Part shown: in pieces, positions 52,777 to 64,000 of the stretch
Numbering within the stretch: position 1 is the stretch's first letter
Layout: the number at the start of each line of letters is the position of its first letter
Source: Ryuthela nishihirai
Lineage: Eukaryota > Arthropoda > Arachnida > Araneae > Heptathelidae
Length of the DNA stretch: 64,000 bases
NCBI GenBank assembly: GCA_038380435.1
Contig: JAWZYU010000017.1
Location: 25,357,283-25,421,282 of the forward strand
Reading direction: 5' to 3'
Made by a program: the position numbers and the translations under genes
Notes under the pieces: generated by a model
What the model was told of the DNA's origin: nothing
What the model saw: only the letters and a program-made list of their open reading frames with translations
The model's database searches: none

Positions 52777-52780
52777 TTAT

Positions 52781-55700
52781 GGCGATATTTGTTTCTTTAG
52801 AGATTCTTAATGAACTGTTGGCAGCAATATTTTTTCTTCTTTAGAGATTCTTAATGAACTGTTGACAGCAATATTTTTTCTTGTTTAGAGATTCTTAATG
52901 AACTGTTGACAGCAATATTTTTTCTTGTTTAGAGATTCTTAATGAACTGTTGACAGCAATATTTTTTCTTGTTTAGAGATTCTTAATGAACTGTTGACAG
53001 CAATATTTTTTCTTGTTTAGAGATTCTTAATGAACTGTTGACAGCAATATTTTTTCTTGTTTAGAGATTCTTAATGAACTGTTGACAGCAATATTTTTTC
53101 TTGTTTAGAGATTCTTAATGAACTGTTGACAGCAATATTTTTTCTTGTTTAGAGATTCTTAATGAACTGTTGACAGCAATATTTTTTCTTGTTTAGAGAT
53201 TCTTAATGAACTGTTGACAGCAATATTTTTTCTTGTTTAGAGATTCTTAATGAACTGTTGACAGCAATATTTTTTCTTCTTTAGAGATTCTTAATGAACT
53301 GTTGACAGCAATATTTTTTCTTCTTTAGAGATTCTTAATGAACTGTTGACAGCAATATTTTTTCTTCTTTAGAGATTCTTAATGAACTGTTGACAGCAAT
53401 ATTTTTTCTTCTTTAGAGATTCTTAATGAACTGTTGACAGCAATATTTTTTCTTGTTTAGAGATTCTTAATGAACTGTTGACAGCAATATTTTTTCTTCT
53501 TTAGAGATTCTTAATGAACTGTTGACAGCAAAATTTTTTCTTGTTTAGAGATTCTTAATGAACTTTTGACAGCAATATTTTTTCTTCTTTAGAGATTCTT
53601 AATGAACTGTTGACAGCAATATTTTTTCTTGTTTAGAGATTCTTAATGAACTGTTGACAGCAATATTTTTTCTTGTTTAGAGATTCTTAATGAACTGTTG
53701 ACAGCAATATTTTTTCTTGTTTAGAGATTCTTAATGAACTGTTGACAGCAATATTTTTTCTTGTTTAGAGATTCTTAATGAACTGTTGACAGCAATATTT
53801 TTTCTTGTTTAGAGATTCTTAATGAACTGTTGACAGCAATATTTTTTCTTGTTTAGAGATTCTTAATGAACTGTTGACAGCAATATTTTTTCTTGTTTAG
53901 AGATTCTTAATGAACTGTTGACAGCAATATTTTTTCTTCTTTAGAGATTCTTAATGAACTGTTGACAGCAATATTTTTTCTTGTTTAGAGATTCTTAATG
54001 AACTTTTGACAGCAATATTTTTTCTTCTTTAGAGATTCTTAATGAACTGTTGACAGCAATATTTTTTCTTCTTTAGAGATTCTTAATGAACTGTTGACAG
54101 CAATATTTTTTCTTGTTTAGAGATTCTTAATGAACTGTTGACAGCAATATTTTTTCTTCTTTAGAGATTCTTAATGAACTGTTGACAGCAATATTTTTTC
54201 TTGTTTAGAGATTCTTAATGAACTTTTGACAGCAATATTTTTCTTCTTTAGAGATTCTTAATGAACTGTTGACAGCAATATTTTTTCTTCTTTAGAGATT
54301 CTTAATGAACTATTGACAGCAATATTTTTTCTTGTTTAGAGATTCTTAATGAACTGTTGACAGCAATATTTTTTCTTGTTTAGAGATTCTTAATGAACTG
54401 TTGACAGCAATATTTTTTCTTGTTTAGAGATTCTTAATGAACTGTTGACAGCAATATTTTTTCTTGTTTAGAGATTCTTAATGAACTGTTGACAGCAATA
54501 TTTTTTCTTCTTTAGAGATTCTTAATGAACTGTTGACAGCAATATTTTTTCTTCTTTAGAGATTCTTAATGAACTGTTGACAGCAATATTTTTTCTTGTT
54601 TAGAGATTCTTAATGAACTGTTGACAGCAATATTTTTTCTTGTTTAGAGATTCTTAATGAACTGTTGACAGCAATATTTTTTCTTGTTTAGAGATTCTTA
54701 ATGAACTGTTGACAGCAATATTTTTTCTTGTTTAGAGATTCTTAATGAACTGTTGACAGCAATATTTTTTCTTGTTTAGAGATTCTTAATGAACTGTTGA
54801 CAGCAATATTTTTTCTTCTTTAGAGATTCTTAATGAACTGTTGACAGCAATATTTTTTCTTGTTTAGAGATTCTTAATGAACTTTTGACAGCAATATTTT
54901 TTCTTCTTTAGAGATTCTTAATGAACTGTTGACAGCAATATTTTTTCTTCTTTAGAGATTCTTAATGAACTGTTGACAGCAATATTTTTTCTTGTTTAGA
55001 GATTCTTAATGAACTGTTGACAGCAATATTTTTTCTTCTTTAGAGATTCTTAATGAACTGTTGACAGCAATATTTTTTCTTGTTTAGAGATTCTTAATGA
55101 ACTTTTGACAGCAATATTTTTTCTTCTTTAGAGATTCTTAATGAACTGTTGACAGCAATATTTTTTCTTCTTTAGAGATTCTTAATGAACTGTTGACAGC
55201 AATATTTTTTCTTCTTTAGAGATTCTTAATGAACTGTTGACAGCAATATTTTTTCTTGTTTAGAGATTCTTAATGAACTGTTGACAGCAATATTTTTTCT
55301 TGTTTAGAGATTCTTAATGAACTGTTGACAGCAATATTTTTTCTTGTTTAGAGATTCTTAATGAACTGTTGACAGCAATATTTTTTCTTGTTTAGAGATT
55401 CTTAATGAACTGTTGACAGCAATATTTTTTCTTCTTTAGAGATTCTTAATGAACTGTTGACAGCAATATTTTTTCTTCTTTAGAGATTCTTAATGAACTG
55501 TTGACAGCAATATTTTTTCTTGTTTAGAGATTCTTAATGAACTGTTGACAGCAATATTTTTTCTTGTTTAGAGATTCTTAATGAACTGTTGACAGCAATA
55601 TTTTTTCTTGTTTAGAGATTCTTAATGAACTGTTGACAGCAATATTTTTTCTTGTTTAGAGATTCTTAATGAACTGTTGACAGCAATATTTTTTCTTCTT

Positions 55701-58700
55701 TAGAGATTCTTAATGAACTGTTGACAGCAATATTTTTTCTTGTTTAGAGATTCTTAATGAACTTTTGACAGCAATATTTTTTCTTCTTTAGAGATTCTTA
55801 ATGAACTGTTGACAGCAATATTTTTTCTTCTTTAGAGATTCTTAATGAACTGTTGACAGCAATATTTTTTCTTCTTTAGAGATTCTTAATGAACTGTTGA
55901 CAGCAATATTTTTTCTTGTTTAGAGATTCTTAATGAACTGTTGACAGCAATATTTTTTCTTGTTTAGAGATTCTTAATGAACTGTTGACAGCAATATTTT
56001 TTCTTGTTTAGAGATTCTTAATGAACTGTTGACAGCAATATTTTTTCTTGTTTAGAGATTCTTAATGAACTGTTGACAGCAATATTTTTTCTTGTTTAGA
56101 GATTCTTAATGAACTGTTGACAGCAATATTTTTTCTTCTTTAGAGATTCTTAATGAACTGTTGACAGCAATATTTTTTCTTGTTTAGAGATTCTTAATGA
56201 ACTTTTGACAGCAATATTTTTTCTTCTTTAGAGATTCTTAATGAACTGTTGACAGCAATATTTTTTCTTCTTTAGAGATTCTTAATGAACTGTTGACAGC
56301 AATATTTTTTCTTGTTTAGAGATTCTTAATGAACTGTTGACAGCAATATTTTTTCTTCTTTAGAGATTCTTAATGAACTGTTGACAGCAATATTTTTTCT
56401 TGTTTAGAGATTCTTAATGAACTTTTGACAGCAATATTTTTTCTTCTTTAGAGATTCTTAATGAACTGTTGACAGCAATATTTTTTCTTCTTTAGAGATT
56501 CTTAATGAACTGTTGACAGCAATATTTTTTCTTCTTTAGAGATTCTTAATGAACTGTTGACAGCAATATTTTTTCTTGTTTAGAGATTCTTAATGAACTG
56601 TTGACAGCAATATTTTTTCTTGTTTAGAGATTCTTAATGAACTGTTGACAGCAATATTTTTTCTTGTTTAGAGATTCTTAATGAACTGTTGACAGCAATA
56701 TTTTTTCTTGTTTAGAGATTCTTAATGAACTGTTGACAGCAATATTTTTTCTTCTTTAGAGATTCTTAATGAACTGTTGACAGCAATATTTTTTCTTCTT
56801 TAGAGATTCTTAATGAACTGTTGACAGCAATATTTTTTCTTGTTTAGAGATTCTTAATGAACTGTTGACAGCAATATTTTTTCTTGTTTAGAGATTCTTA
56901 ATGAACTGTTGACAGCAATATTTTTTCTTGTTTAGAGATTCTTAATGAACTGTTGACAGCAATATTTTTTCTTGTTTAGAGATTCTTAATGAACTGTTGA
57001 CAGCAATATTTTTTCTTGTTTAGAGATTCTTAATGAACTGTTGACAGCAATATTTTTTCTTGTTTAGAGATTCTTAATGAACTGTTGACAGCAATATTTT
57101 TTCTTCTTTAGAGATTCTTAATGAACTGTTGACAGCAATATTTTTTCTTCTTTAGAGATTCTTAATGAACTGTTGACAGCAATATTTTTTCTTGTTTAGA
57201 GATTCTTAATGAACTGTTGACAGCAATATTTTTTCTTGTTTAGAGATTCTTAATGAACTGTTGACAGCAATATTTTTTCTTCTTTAGAGATTCTTAATGA
57301 ACTGTTGACAGCAATATTTTTTCTTGTTTAGAGATTCTTAATGAACTTTTGACAGCAATATTTTTTCTTCTTTAGAGATTCTTAATGAACTGTTGACAGC
57401 AATATTTTTTCTTCTTTAGAGATTCTTAATGAACTGTTGACAGCAATACTTTTTCTTCTTTAGAGATTCTTAATGAACTGTTGACAGCAATATTTTTTCT
57501 TCTTTAGAGATTCTTAATGAACTGTTGACAGCAATATTTTTTCTTCTTTAGAGATTCTTAATGAACTGTTGACAGCAATATTTTTTCTTCTTTAGAGATT
57601 CTTAATGAACTGTTGACAGCAATATTTTTTCTTGTTTAGAGATTCTTAATGAACTGTTGACAGCAATATTTTTTCTTGTTTAGAGATTCTTAATGAACTG
57701 TTGACAGCAATATTTTTTCTTGTTTAGAGATTCTTAATGAACTGTTGACAGCAATATTTTTTCTTGTTTAGAGATTCTTAATGAACTGTTGACAGCAATA
57801 TTTTTTCTTGTTTAGAGATTCTTAATGAACTGTTGACAGCAATATTTTTTCTTCTTTAGAGATTCTTAATGAACTGTTGACAGCAATATTTTTTCTTGTT
57901 TAGAGATTCTTAATGAACTTTTGACAGCAATATTTTTTCTTCTTTAGAGATTCTTAATGAACTGTTGACAGCAATATTTTTTCTTGTTTAGAGATTCTTA
58001 ATGAACTGTTGACAGCAATATTTTTTCTTGTTTAGAGATTCTTAATGAACTGTTGACAGCAATATTTTTTCTTCTTTAGAGATTCTTAATGAACTGTTGA
58101 CAGCAATATTTTTTCTTGTTTAGAGATTCTTAATGAACTTTTGACAGCAATATTTTTTCTTCTTTAGAGATTCTTAATGAACTGTTGACAGCAATATTTT
58201 TTCTTGTTTAGAGATTCTTAATGAACTGTTGACAGCAATATTTTTTCTTGTTTAGAGATTCTTAATGAACTGTTGACAGCAATATTTTTTCTTGTTTAGA
58301 GATTCTTAATGAACTGTTGACAGCAATATTTTTTCTTGTTTAGAGATTCTTAATGAACTGTTGACAGCAATATTTTTTCTTGTTTAGAGATTCTTAATGA
58401 ACTGTTGACAGCAATATTTTTTCTTGTTTAGAGATTCTTAATGAACTGTTGACAGCAATATTTTTTCTTGTTTAGAGATTCTTAATGAACTGTTGACAGC
58501 AATATTTTTTCTTCTTTAGAGATTCTTAATGAACTGTTGACAGCAATATTTTTTCTTGTTTAGAGATTCTTAATGAACTTTTGACAGCAATATTTTTTCT
58601 TCTTTAGAGATTCTTAATGAACTGTTGACAGCAATATTTTTTCTTCTTTAGAGATTCTTAATGAACTGTTGACAGCAATATTTTTTCTTGTTTAGAGATT

Positions 58701-61700
58701 CTTAATGAACTGTTGACAGCAATATTTTTTCTTCTTTAGAGATTCTTAATGAACTGTTGACAGCAATATTTTTTCTTGTTTAGAGATTCTTAATGAACTT
58801 TTGACAGCAATATTTTTTCTTCTTTAGAGATTCTTAATGAACTGTTGACAGCAATATTTTTTCTTCTTTAGAGATTCTTAATGAACTGTTGACAGCAATA
58901 TTTTTTCTTGTTTAGAGATTCTTAATGAACTGTTGACAGCAATATTTTTTCTTGTTTAGAGATTCTTAATGAACTGTTGACAGCAATATTTTTTCTTGTT
59001 TAGAGATTCTTAATGAACTGTTGACAGCAATATTTTTTCTTGTTTAGAGATTCTTAATGAACTGTTGACAGCAATATTTTTTCTTCTTTAGAGATTCTTA
59101 ATGAACTGTTGACAGCAATATTTTTTCTTCTTTAGAGATTCTTAATGAACTGTTGACAGCAATATTTTTTCTTGTTTAGAGATTCTTAATGAACTGTTGA
59201 CAGCAATATTTTTTCTTGTTTAGAGATTCTTAATGAACTGTTGACAGCAATATTTTTTCTTGTTTAGAGATTCTTAATGAACTGTTGACAGCAATATTTT
59301 TTCTTGTTTAGAGATTCTTAATGAACTGTTGACAGCAATATTTTTTCTTGTTTAGAGATTCTTAATGAACTGTTGACAGCAATATTTTTTCTTCTTTAGA
59401 GATTCTTAATGAACTGTTGACAGCAATATTTTTTCTTGTTTAGAGATTCTTAATGAACTTTTGACAGCAATATTTTTTCTTCTTTAGAGATTCTTAATGA
59501 ACTGTTGACAGCAATATTTTTTCTTCTTTAGAGATTCTTAATGATCTGTTGACAGCAATATTTTTTCTTGTTTAGAGATTCTTAATGAACTGTTGACAGC
59601 AATATTTTTTCTCCTTTAGAGATTCTTAATGAACTGTTGACAGCAATATTTTTTCTTGTTTAGAGATTCTTAATGAACTTTTGACAGCAATATTTTTTCT
59701 TCTTTAGAGATTCTTAATGAACTGTTGACAGCAATATTTTTTCTTCTTTAGAGATTCTTAATGAACTGTTGACAGCAATATTTTTTCTTGTTTAGAGATT
59801 CTTAATGAACTGTTGACAGCAATATTTTTTCTTGTTTAGAGATTCTTAATGAACTGTTGACAGCAATATTTTTTCTTGTTTAGAGATTCTTAATGAACTG
59901 TTGACAGCAATATTTTTTCTTGTTTAGAGATTCTTAATGAACTGTTGACAGCAATATTTTTTTTCTTTAGAGATTCTTAATGAACTGTTGACAGCAATAT
60001 TTTTTCTTCTTTAGAGATTCTTAATGAACTGTTGACAGCAATATTTTTTCTTGTTTAGAGATTCTTAATGAACTGTTGACAGCAATATTTTTTCTTGTTT
60101 AGAGATTCTTAATGAACTGTTGACAGCAATATTTTTTCTTGTTTAGAGATTCTTAATGAACTGTTGACAGCAATATTTTTTCTTGTTTAGAGATTCTTAA
60201 TGAACTGTTGACAGCAATATTTTTTCTTGTTTAGAGATTCTTAATGAACTGTTGACAGCAATATTTTTTCTTCTTTAGAGATTCTTAATGAACTGTTGAC
60301 AGCAATATTTTTTCTTGTTTAGAGATTCTTAATGAACTTTTGACAGCAATATTTTTTCTTCTTTAGAGATTCTTAATGAACTGTTGACAGCAATATTTTT
60401 TCTTCTTTAGAGATTCTTAATGAACTGTTGACAGCAATACTTTTTCTTGTTTAGAGATTCTTAATGAACTGTTGACAGCAATATTTTTTCTTGTTTAGAG
60501 ATTCTTAATGAACTGTTGACAGCAATATTTTTTCTTCTTTAGAGATTCTTAATGAACTGTTGACAGCAATATTTTTTCTTGTTTAGAGATTCTTAATGAA
60601 CTTTTGACAGCAATATTTTTTCTTCTTTAGAGATTCTTAATGAACTGTTGACAGCAATATTTTTTCTTCTTTAGAGATTCTTAATGAACTGTTGACAGCA
60701 ATACTTTTTCTTCTTTAGAGATTCTTAATGAACTGTTGACAGCAATATTTTTTCTTCTTTAGAGATTCTTAATGAACTGTTGACAGCAATATTTTTTCTT
60801 CTTTAGAGATTCTTAATGAACTGTTGACAGCAATATTTTTTCTTGTTTAGAAATTCTTAATGAACTGTTGACAGCAATATTTTTTCTTGTTTAGAGATTC
60901 TTAATGAACTGTTGACAGCAATATTTTTTCTTGTTTAGAGATTCTTAATGAACTGTTGACAGCAATATTTTTTCTTGTTTAGAGATTCTTAATGAACTGT
61001 TGACAGCAATATTTTTTCTTCTTTAGAGATTCTTAATGAACTGTTGACAGCAATATTTTTTCTTCTTTAGAGATTCTTAATGAACTGTTGACAGCAATAT
61101 TTTTTCTTGTTTAGAGATTCTTAATGAACTGTTGACAGCAATATTTTTTCTTGTTTAGAGATTCTTAATGAACTGTTGACAGCAATATTTTTTCTTGTTT
61201 AGAGATTCTTAATGAACTGTTGACAGCAATATTTTTTCTTGTTTAGAGATTCTTAATGAACTGTTGACAGCAATATTTTTTCTTGTTTAGAGATTCTTAA
61301 TGAACTGTTGACAGCAATATTTTTTCTTCTTTAGAGATTCTTAATGAACTGTTGACAGCAATATTTTTTCTTGTTTAGAGATTCTTAATGAACTTTTGAC
61401 AGCAATATTTTTTCTTCTTTAGAGATTCTTAATGAACTGTTGACAGCAATATTTTTTCTTGTTTAGAGATTCTTAATGAACTGTTGACAGCAATATTTTT
61501 TCTTGTTTAGAGATTCTTAATGAACTGTTGACAGCAATATTTTTTCTTGTTTAGAGATTCTTAATGAACTGTTGACAGCAATATTTTTTCTTCTTTAGAG
61601 ATTCTTAATGAACTGTTGACAGCAATATTTTTTCTTGTTTAGAGATTCTTAATGAACTTTTGACAGCAATATTTTTTCTTCTTTAGAGATTCTTAATGAA

Positions 61701-64000
61701 CTGTTGACAGCAATATTTTTTCTTCTTTAGAGATTCTTAATGAACTGTTGACAGCAATATTTTTTCTTGTTTAGAGATTCTTAATGAACTGTTGACAGCA
61801 ATATTTTTTCTTGTTTAGAGATTCTTAATGAACTGTTGACAGCAATAAGCAATATTTTTTCTTGTTTAGAGATTCTTAATGAACTGTTGACAGCAATATT
61901 TTTTCTTGTTTAGAGATTCTTAATGAACTGTTGACAGCAATATTTTTTCTTCTTTAGAGATTCTTAATGAACTGTTGACAGCAATATTTTTTCTTGTTTA
62001 GAGATTCTTAATGAACTTTTGACAGCAATATTTTTTCTTCTTTAGAGATTCTTAATGAACTGTTGACAGCAATATTTTTTCTTCTTTAGAGATTCTTAAT
62101 GAACTGTTGACAGCAATATTTTTTCTTGTTTAGAGATTCTTAATGAACTGTTGACAGCAATATTTTTTCTTGTTTAGAGATTCTTAATGAACTGTTGACA
62201 GCAATATCTTTTCTTGTTTAGAGATTCTTAATGAACTTTTGACAGCAATATTTTTTCTTCTTTAGAGATTCTTAATGAACTGTTGACAGCAATATTTTTT
62301 CTTCTTTAGAGATTCTTAATGAACTGTTGGCAGCAATATTTTTTCTTGTTTAGAGATTCTTAATGAACTGTTGACAGCAATATTTTTTCTTCTTTAGAGA
62401 TTCTTAATGAACTGTTGACAGCAATATTTTTTCTTCTTTAGAGATTCTTAATGAACTGTTGACAGCAATATTTTTTCTTGTTTAGAGATTCTTAATGAAC
62501 TGTTGACAGCAATATTTTTTCTTCTTTAGAGATTCTTAATGAACTGTTGACAGCAATACTTTTTCTTCTTTAGAGATTCTTAATGAACTGTTGACAGCAA
62601 TATTTTTTCTTGTTTAGAGATTCTTAATGAACTGTTGACAGCAATATTTTTTCTTGTTTAGAGATTCTTAATGAACTGTTGACAGCAATATTTTTTCTTC
62701 TTTAGAGATTCTTAATGAACTGTTGACAGCAATATTTTTTCTTGTTTAGAGATTCTTAATGAACTTTTGACAGCAATATTTTTTCTTCTTTAGAGATTCT
62801 TAATGAACTGTTGACAGCAATATTTTTTCTTCTTTAGAGATTCTTAATGAACTGTTGACAGCAATATTTTTTCTTGTTTAGAGATTCTTAATGAACTGTT
62901 GACAGCAATATTTTTTCTTGTTTAGAGATTCTTAATGAACTGTTGACAGCAATATTTTTTCTTGTTTAGAGATTCTTAATGAACTGTTGACAGCAATATT
63001 TTTTCTTCTTTAGAGATTCTTAATGAACTGTTGACAGCAATATTTTTTCTTCTTTAGAGATTCTTAATGAACTGTTGACAGCAATATTTTTTCTTGTTTA
63101 GAGATTCTTAATGAACTTTTGACAGCAATATTTTTTCTTCTTTAGAGATTCTTAATGAACTGTTGACAGCAATATTTTTTCTTCTTTAGAGATTCTTAAT
63201 GAACTGTTGACAGCAATATTTTTTCTTGTTTAGAGATTCTTAATGAACTTTTGACAGCAATATTTTTTCTTCTTTAGAGATTCTTAATGAACTGTTGACA
63301 GCAATATTTTTTCTTCTTTAGAGATTCTTAATGAACTGTTGACAGCAATATTTTTTCTTGTTTAGAGATTCTTAATGAACTGTTGACAGCAATATTTTTT
63401 CTTGTTTAGAGATTCTTAATGAACTGTTGACAGCAATATTTTTTCTTGTTTAGAGATTCTTAATGAACTTTTGACAGCAATATTTTTTCTTCTTTAGAGA
63501 TTCTTAATGAACTGTTGACAGCAATATTTTTTCTTCTTTAGAGATTCTTAATGAACTGTTGGCAGCAATATTTTTTCTTGTTTAGAGATTCTTAATGAAC
63601 TGTTGACAGCAATATTTTTTCTTCTTTAGAGATTCTTAATGAACTGTTGACAGCAATATTTTTTCTTCTTTAGAGATTCTTAATGAACTGTTGACAGCAA
63701 TATTTTTTCTTCTTTAGAGATTCTTAATGAACTGTTGACAGCAATATTTTTTCTTGTTTAGAGATTCTTAACGAACTGTTGACAGCAATATTTTTTCTTG
63801 TTTAGAGATTCTTAATGAACTGTTGACAGCAATATTTTTTCTTCTTTAGAGATTCTTAATGAACTGTTGACAGCAATATTTTTTCTTGTTTAGAGATTCT
63901 TAATGAACTTTTGACAGCAATATTTTTTCTTCTTTAGAGATTCTTAATGAACTGTTGACAGCAATATTTTTTCTTCTTTAGAGATTCTTAATGAACTGTT
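52781..64000 (+). repeat. 44-bp satellite, about 255 copies, higher-order structure
   Basis: Unit TTTAGAGATTCTTAATGAAC + TGTTGACAGCAATATTTTTT + CTTG, exact 44-bp period, continuing past the window end. Nearly all variation is at two sites: CTTG/CTTC before TTTAGAG, and ACTGTTG/ACTTTTG. The ACTTTTG variant recurs at multiples of 220 bp over long tracts. Rare events: one-base T deletion near 54240, two-base loss near 59960, an 8-bp duplication near 61847. No coding sequence is embedded. Confidence 0.99.

Larger units (their letters stand above)
51890..52780. repeat. decayed edge of the 44-bp satellite
   Basis: GAGATTCTTAACAATT, AAATTCTTAGCAATTTT, AGCAAACTGTTGATGGCGAT and TTTTTTCTTTTTTAGAAATT recur at roughly monomer spacing with heavy divergence. 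Two insertions sit inside: SINE-A (51984-52370) and a SINE-B scrap (52727-52776). Confidence 0.75.

Noticed and set aside
52781..64000. Telomeric repeat
   Set aside because: The unit is 44 bp, AT-rich, and unlike TTAGG or TTAGGG; it is a satellite whose chromosomal position cannot be read from the window.

Overview
The window is eukaryotic, gene-poor, repeat-dominated DNA. I find no intact host gene, no rRNA, no functional tRNA and no CRISPR array. The only protein homology I recognise is transposon-related and broken: a LINE RNase H end, a LINE ORF1-like fragment, a BED zinc-finger reading frame, two THAP-domain fragments and a pseudogene of a widespread transposon-associated protein family. 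The host is probably an arthropod, perhaps a chelicerate. That rests only on the flavour of the LINE RNase H and of the 34.5-35.4 kb pseudogene family, so it is tentative.

The first 52.8 kb is a layered graveyard of mobile elements. The dominant component is one tRNA-derived SINE, called SINE-A here. It is about 385 bp long, with a tRNA-like head (A and B boxes), a central core (GGATGGGACGTTAAGCCGTG ... GTGCACGTTAAAGAACACGC) and a 3' tail of CAACC-type repeats. More than 40 full, truncated, nested or mosaic copies occur on both strands and make up roughly a quarter of this part. Most young copies have clear 8-14 bp target-site duplications (TSDs). A second SINE, SINE-B, has a different tRNA-like head and the motif GTGGCAAGCAGCTGCTTGAG. 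Cut-and-paste elements and MITEs are interleaved: two hAT-like MITEs, Tc1/mariner-like foldbacks, a tiny piggyBac-like hairpin, and a candidate 8.7-kb terminal-inverted-repeat element (6119-14797) that splits one SINE-A copy.

Layout: 0-6.1 kb, dense SINE-A plus a LINE 3' end and a THAP chimera. 6.1-14.8 kb, the candidate TIR element, carrying GC-rich degenerate repeats, an 82-bp satellite (7.39-8.99 kb), a SINE-B, a duplicated 0.9-kb segment, a BED-finger pseudogene and a LINE ORF1 relic. 14.8-31.2 kb, SINEs in AT-rich anonymous DNA. 31.65-33.18 kb, a 50-bp palindromic satellite bounded by transposon-like inverted ends. 33.2-37 kb, a transposon-family pseudogene and anonymous DNA. 37.2-52 kb, SINEs, a 33-34-bp minisatellite, a 182-bp degenerate satellite, MITEs and foldbacks. 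52.78-64.0 kb, an essentially uninterrupted 44-bp satellite of about 255 near-identical copies with higher-order periodicity, running off the window end.

The most interesting material is structural: how transposon pieces become satellites, how SINEs date older layers, and how the 44-bp satellite is organised in 5-monomer registers next to decayed ancestral monomers. I saw no new protein-coding system.
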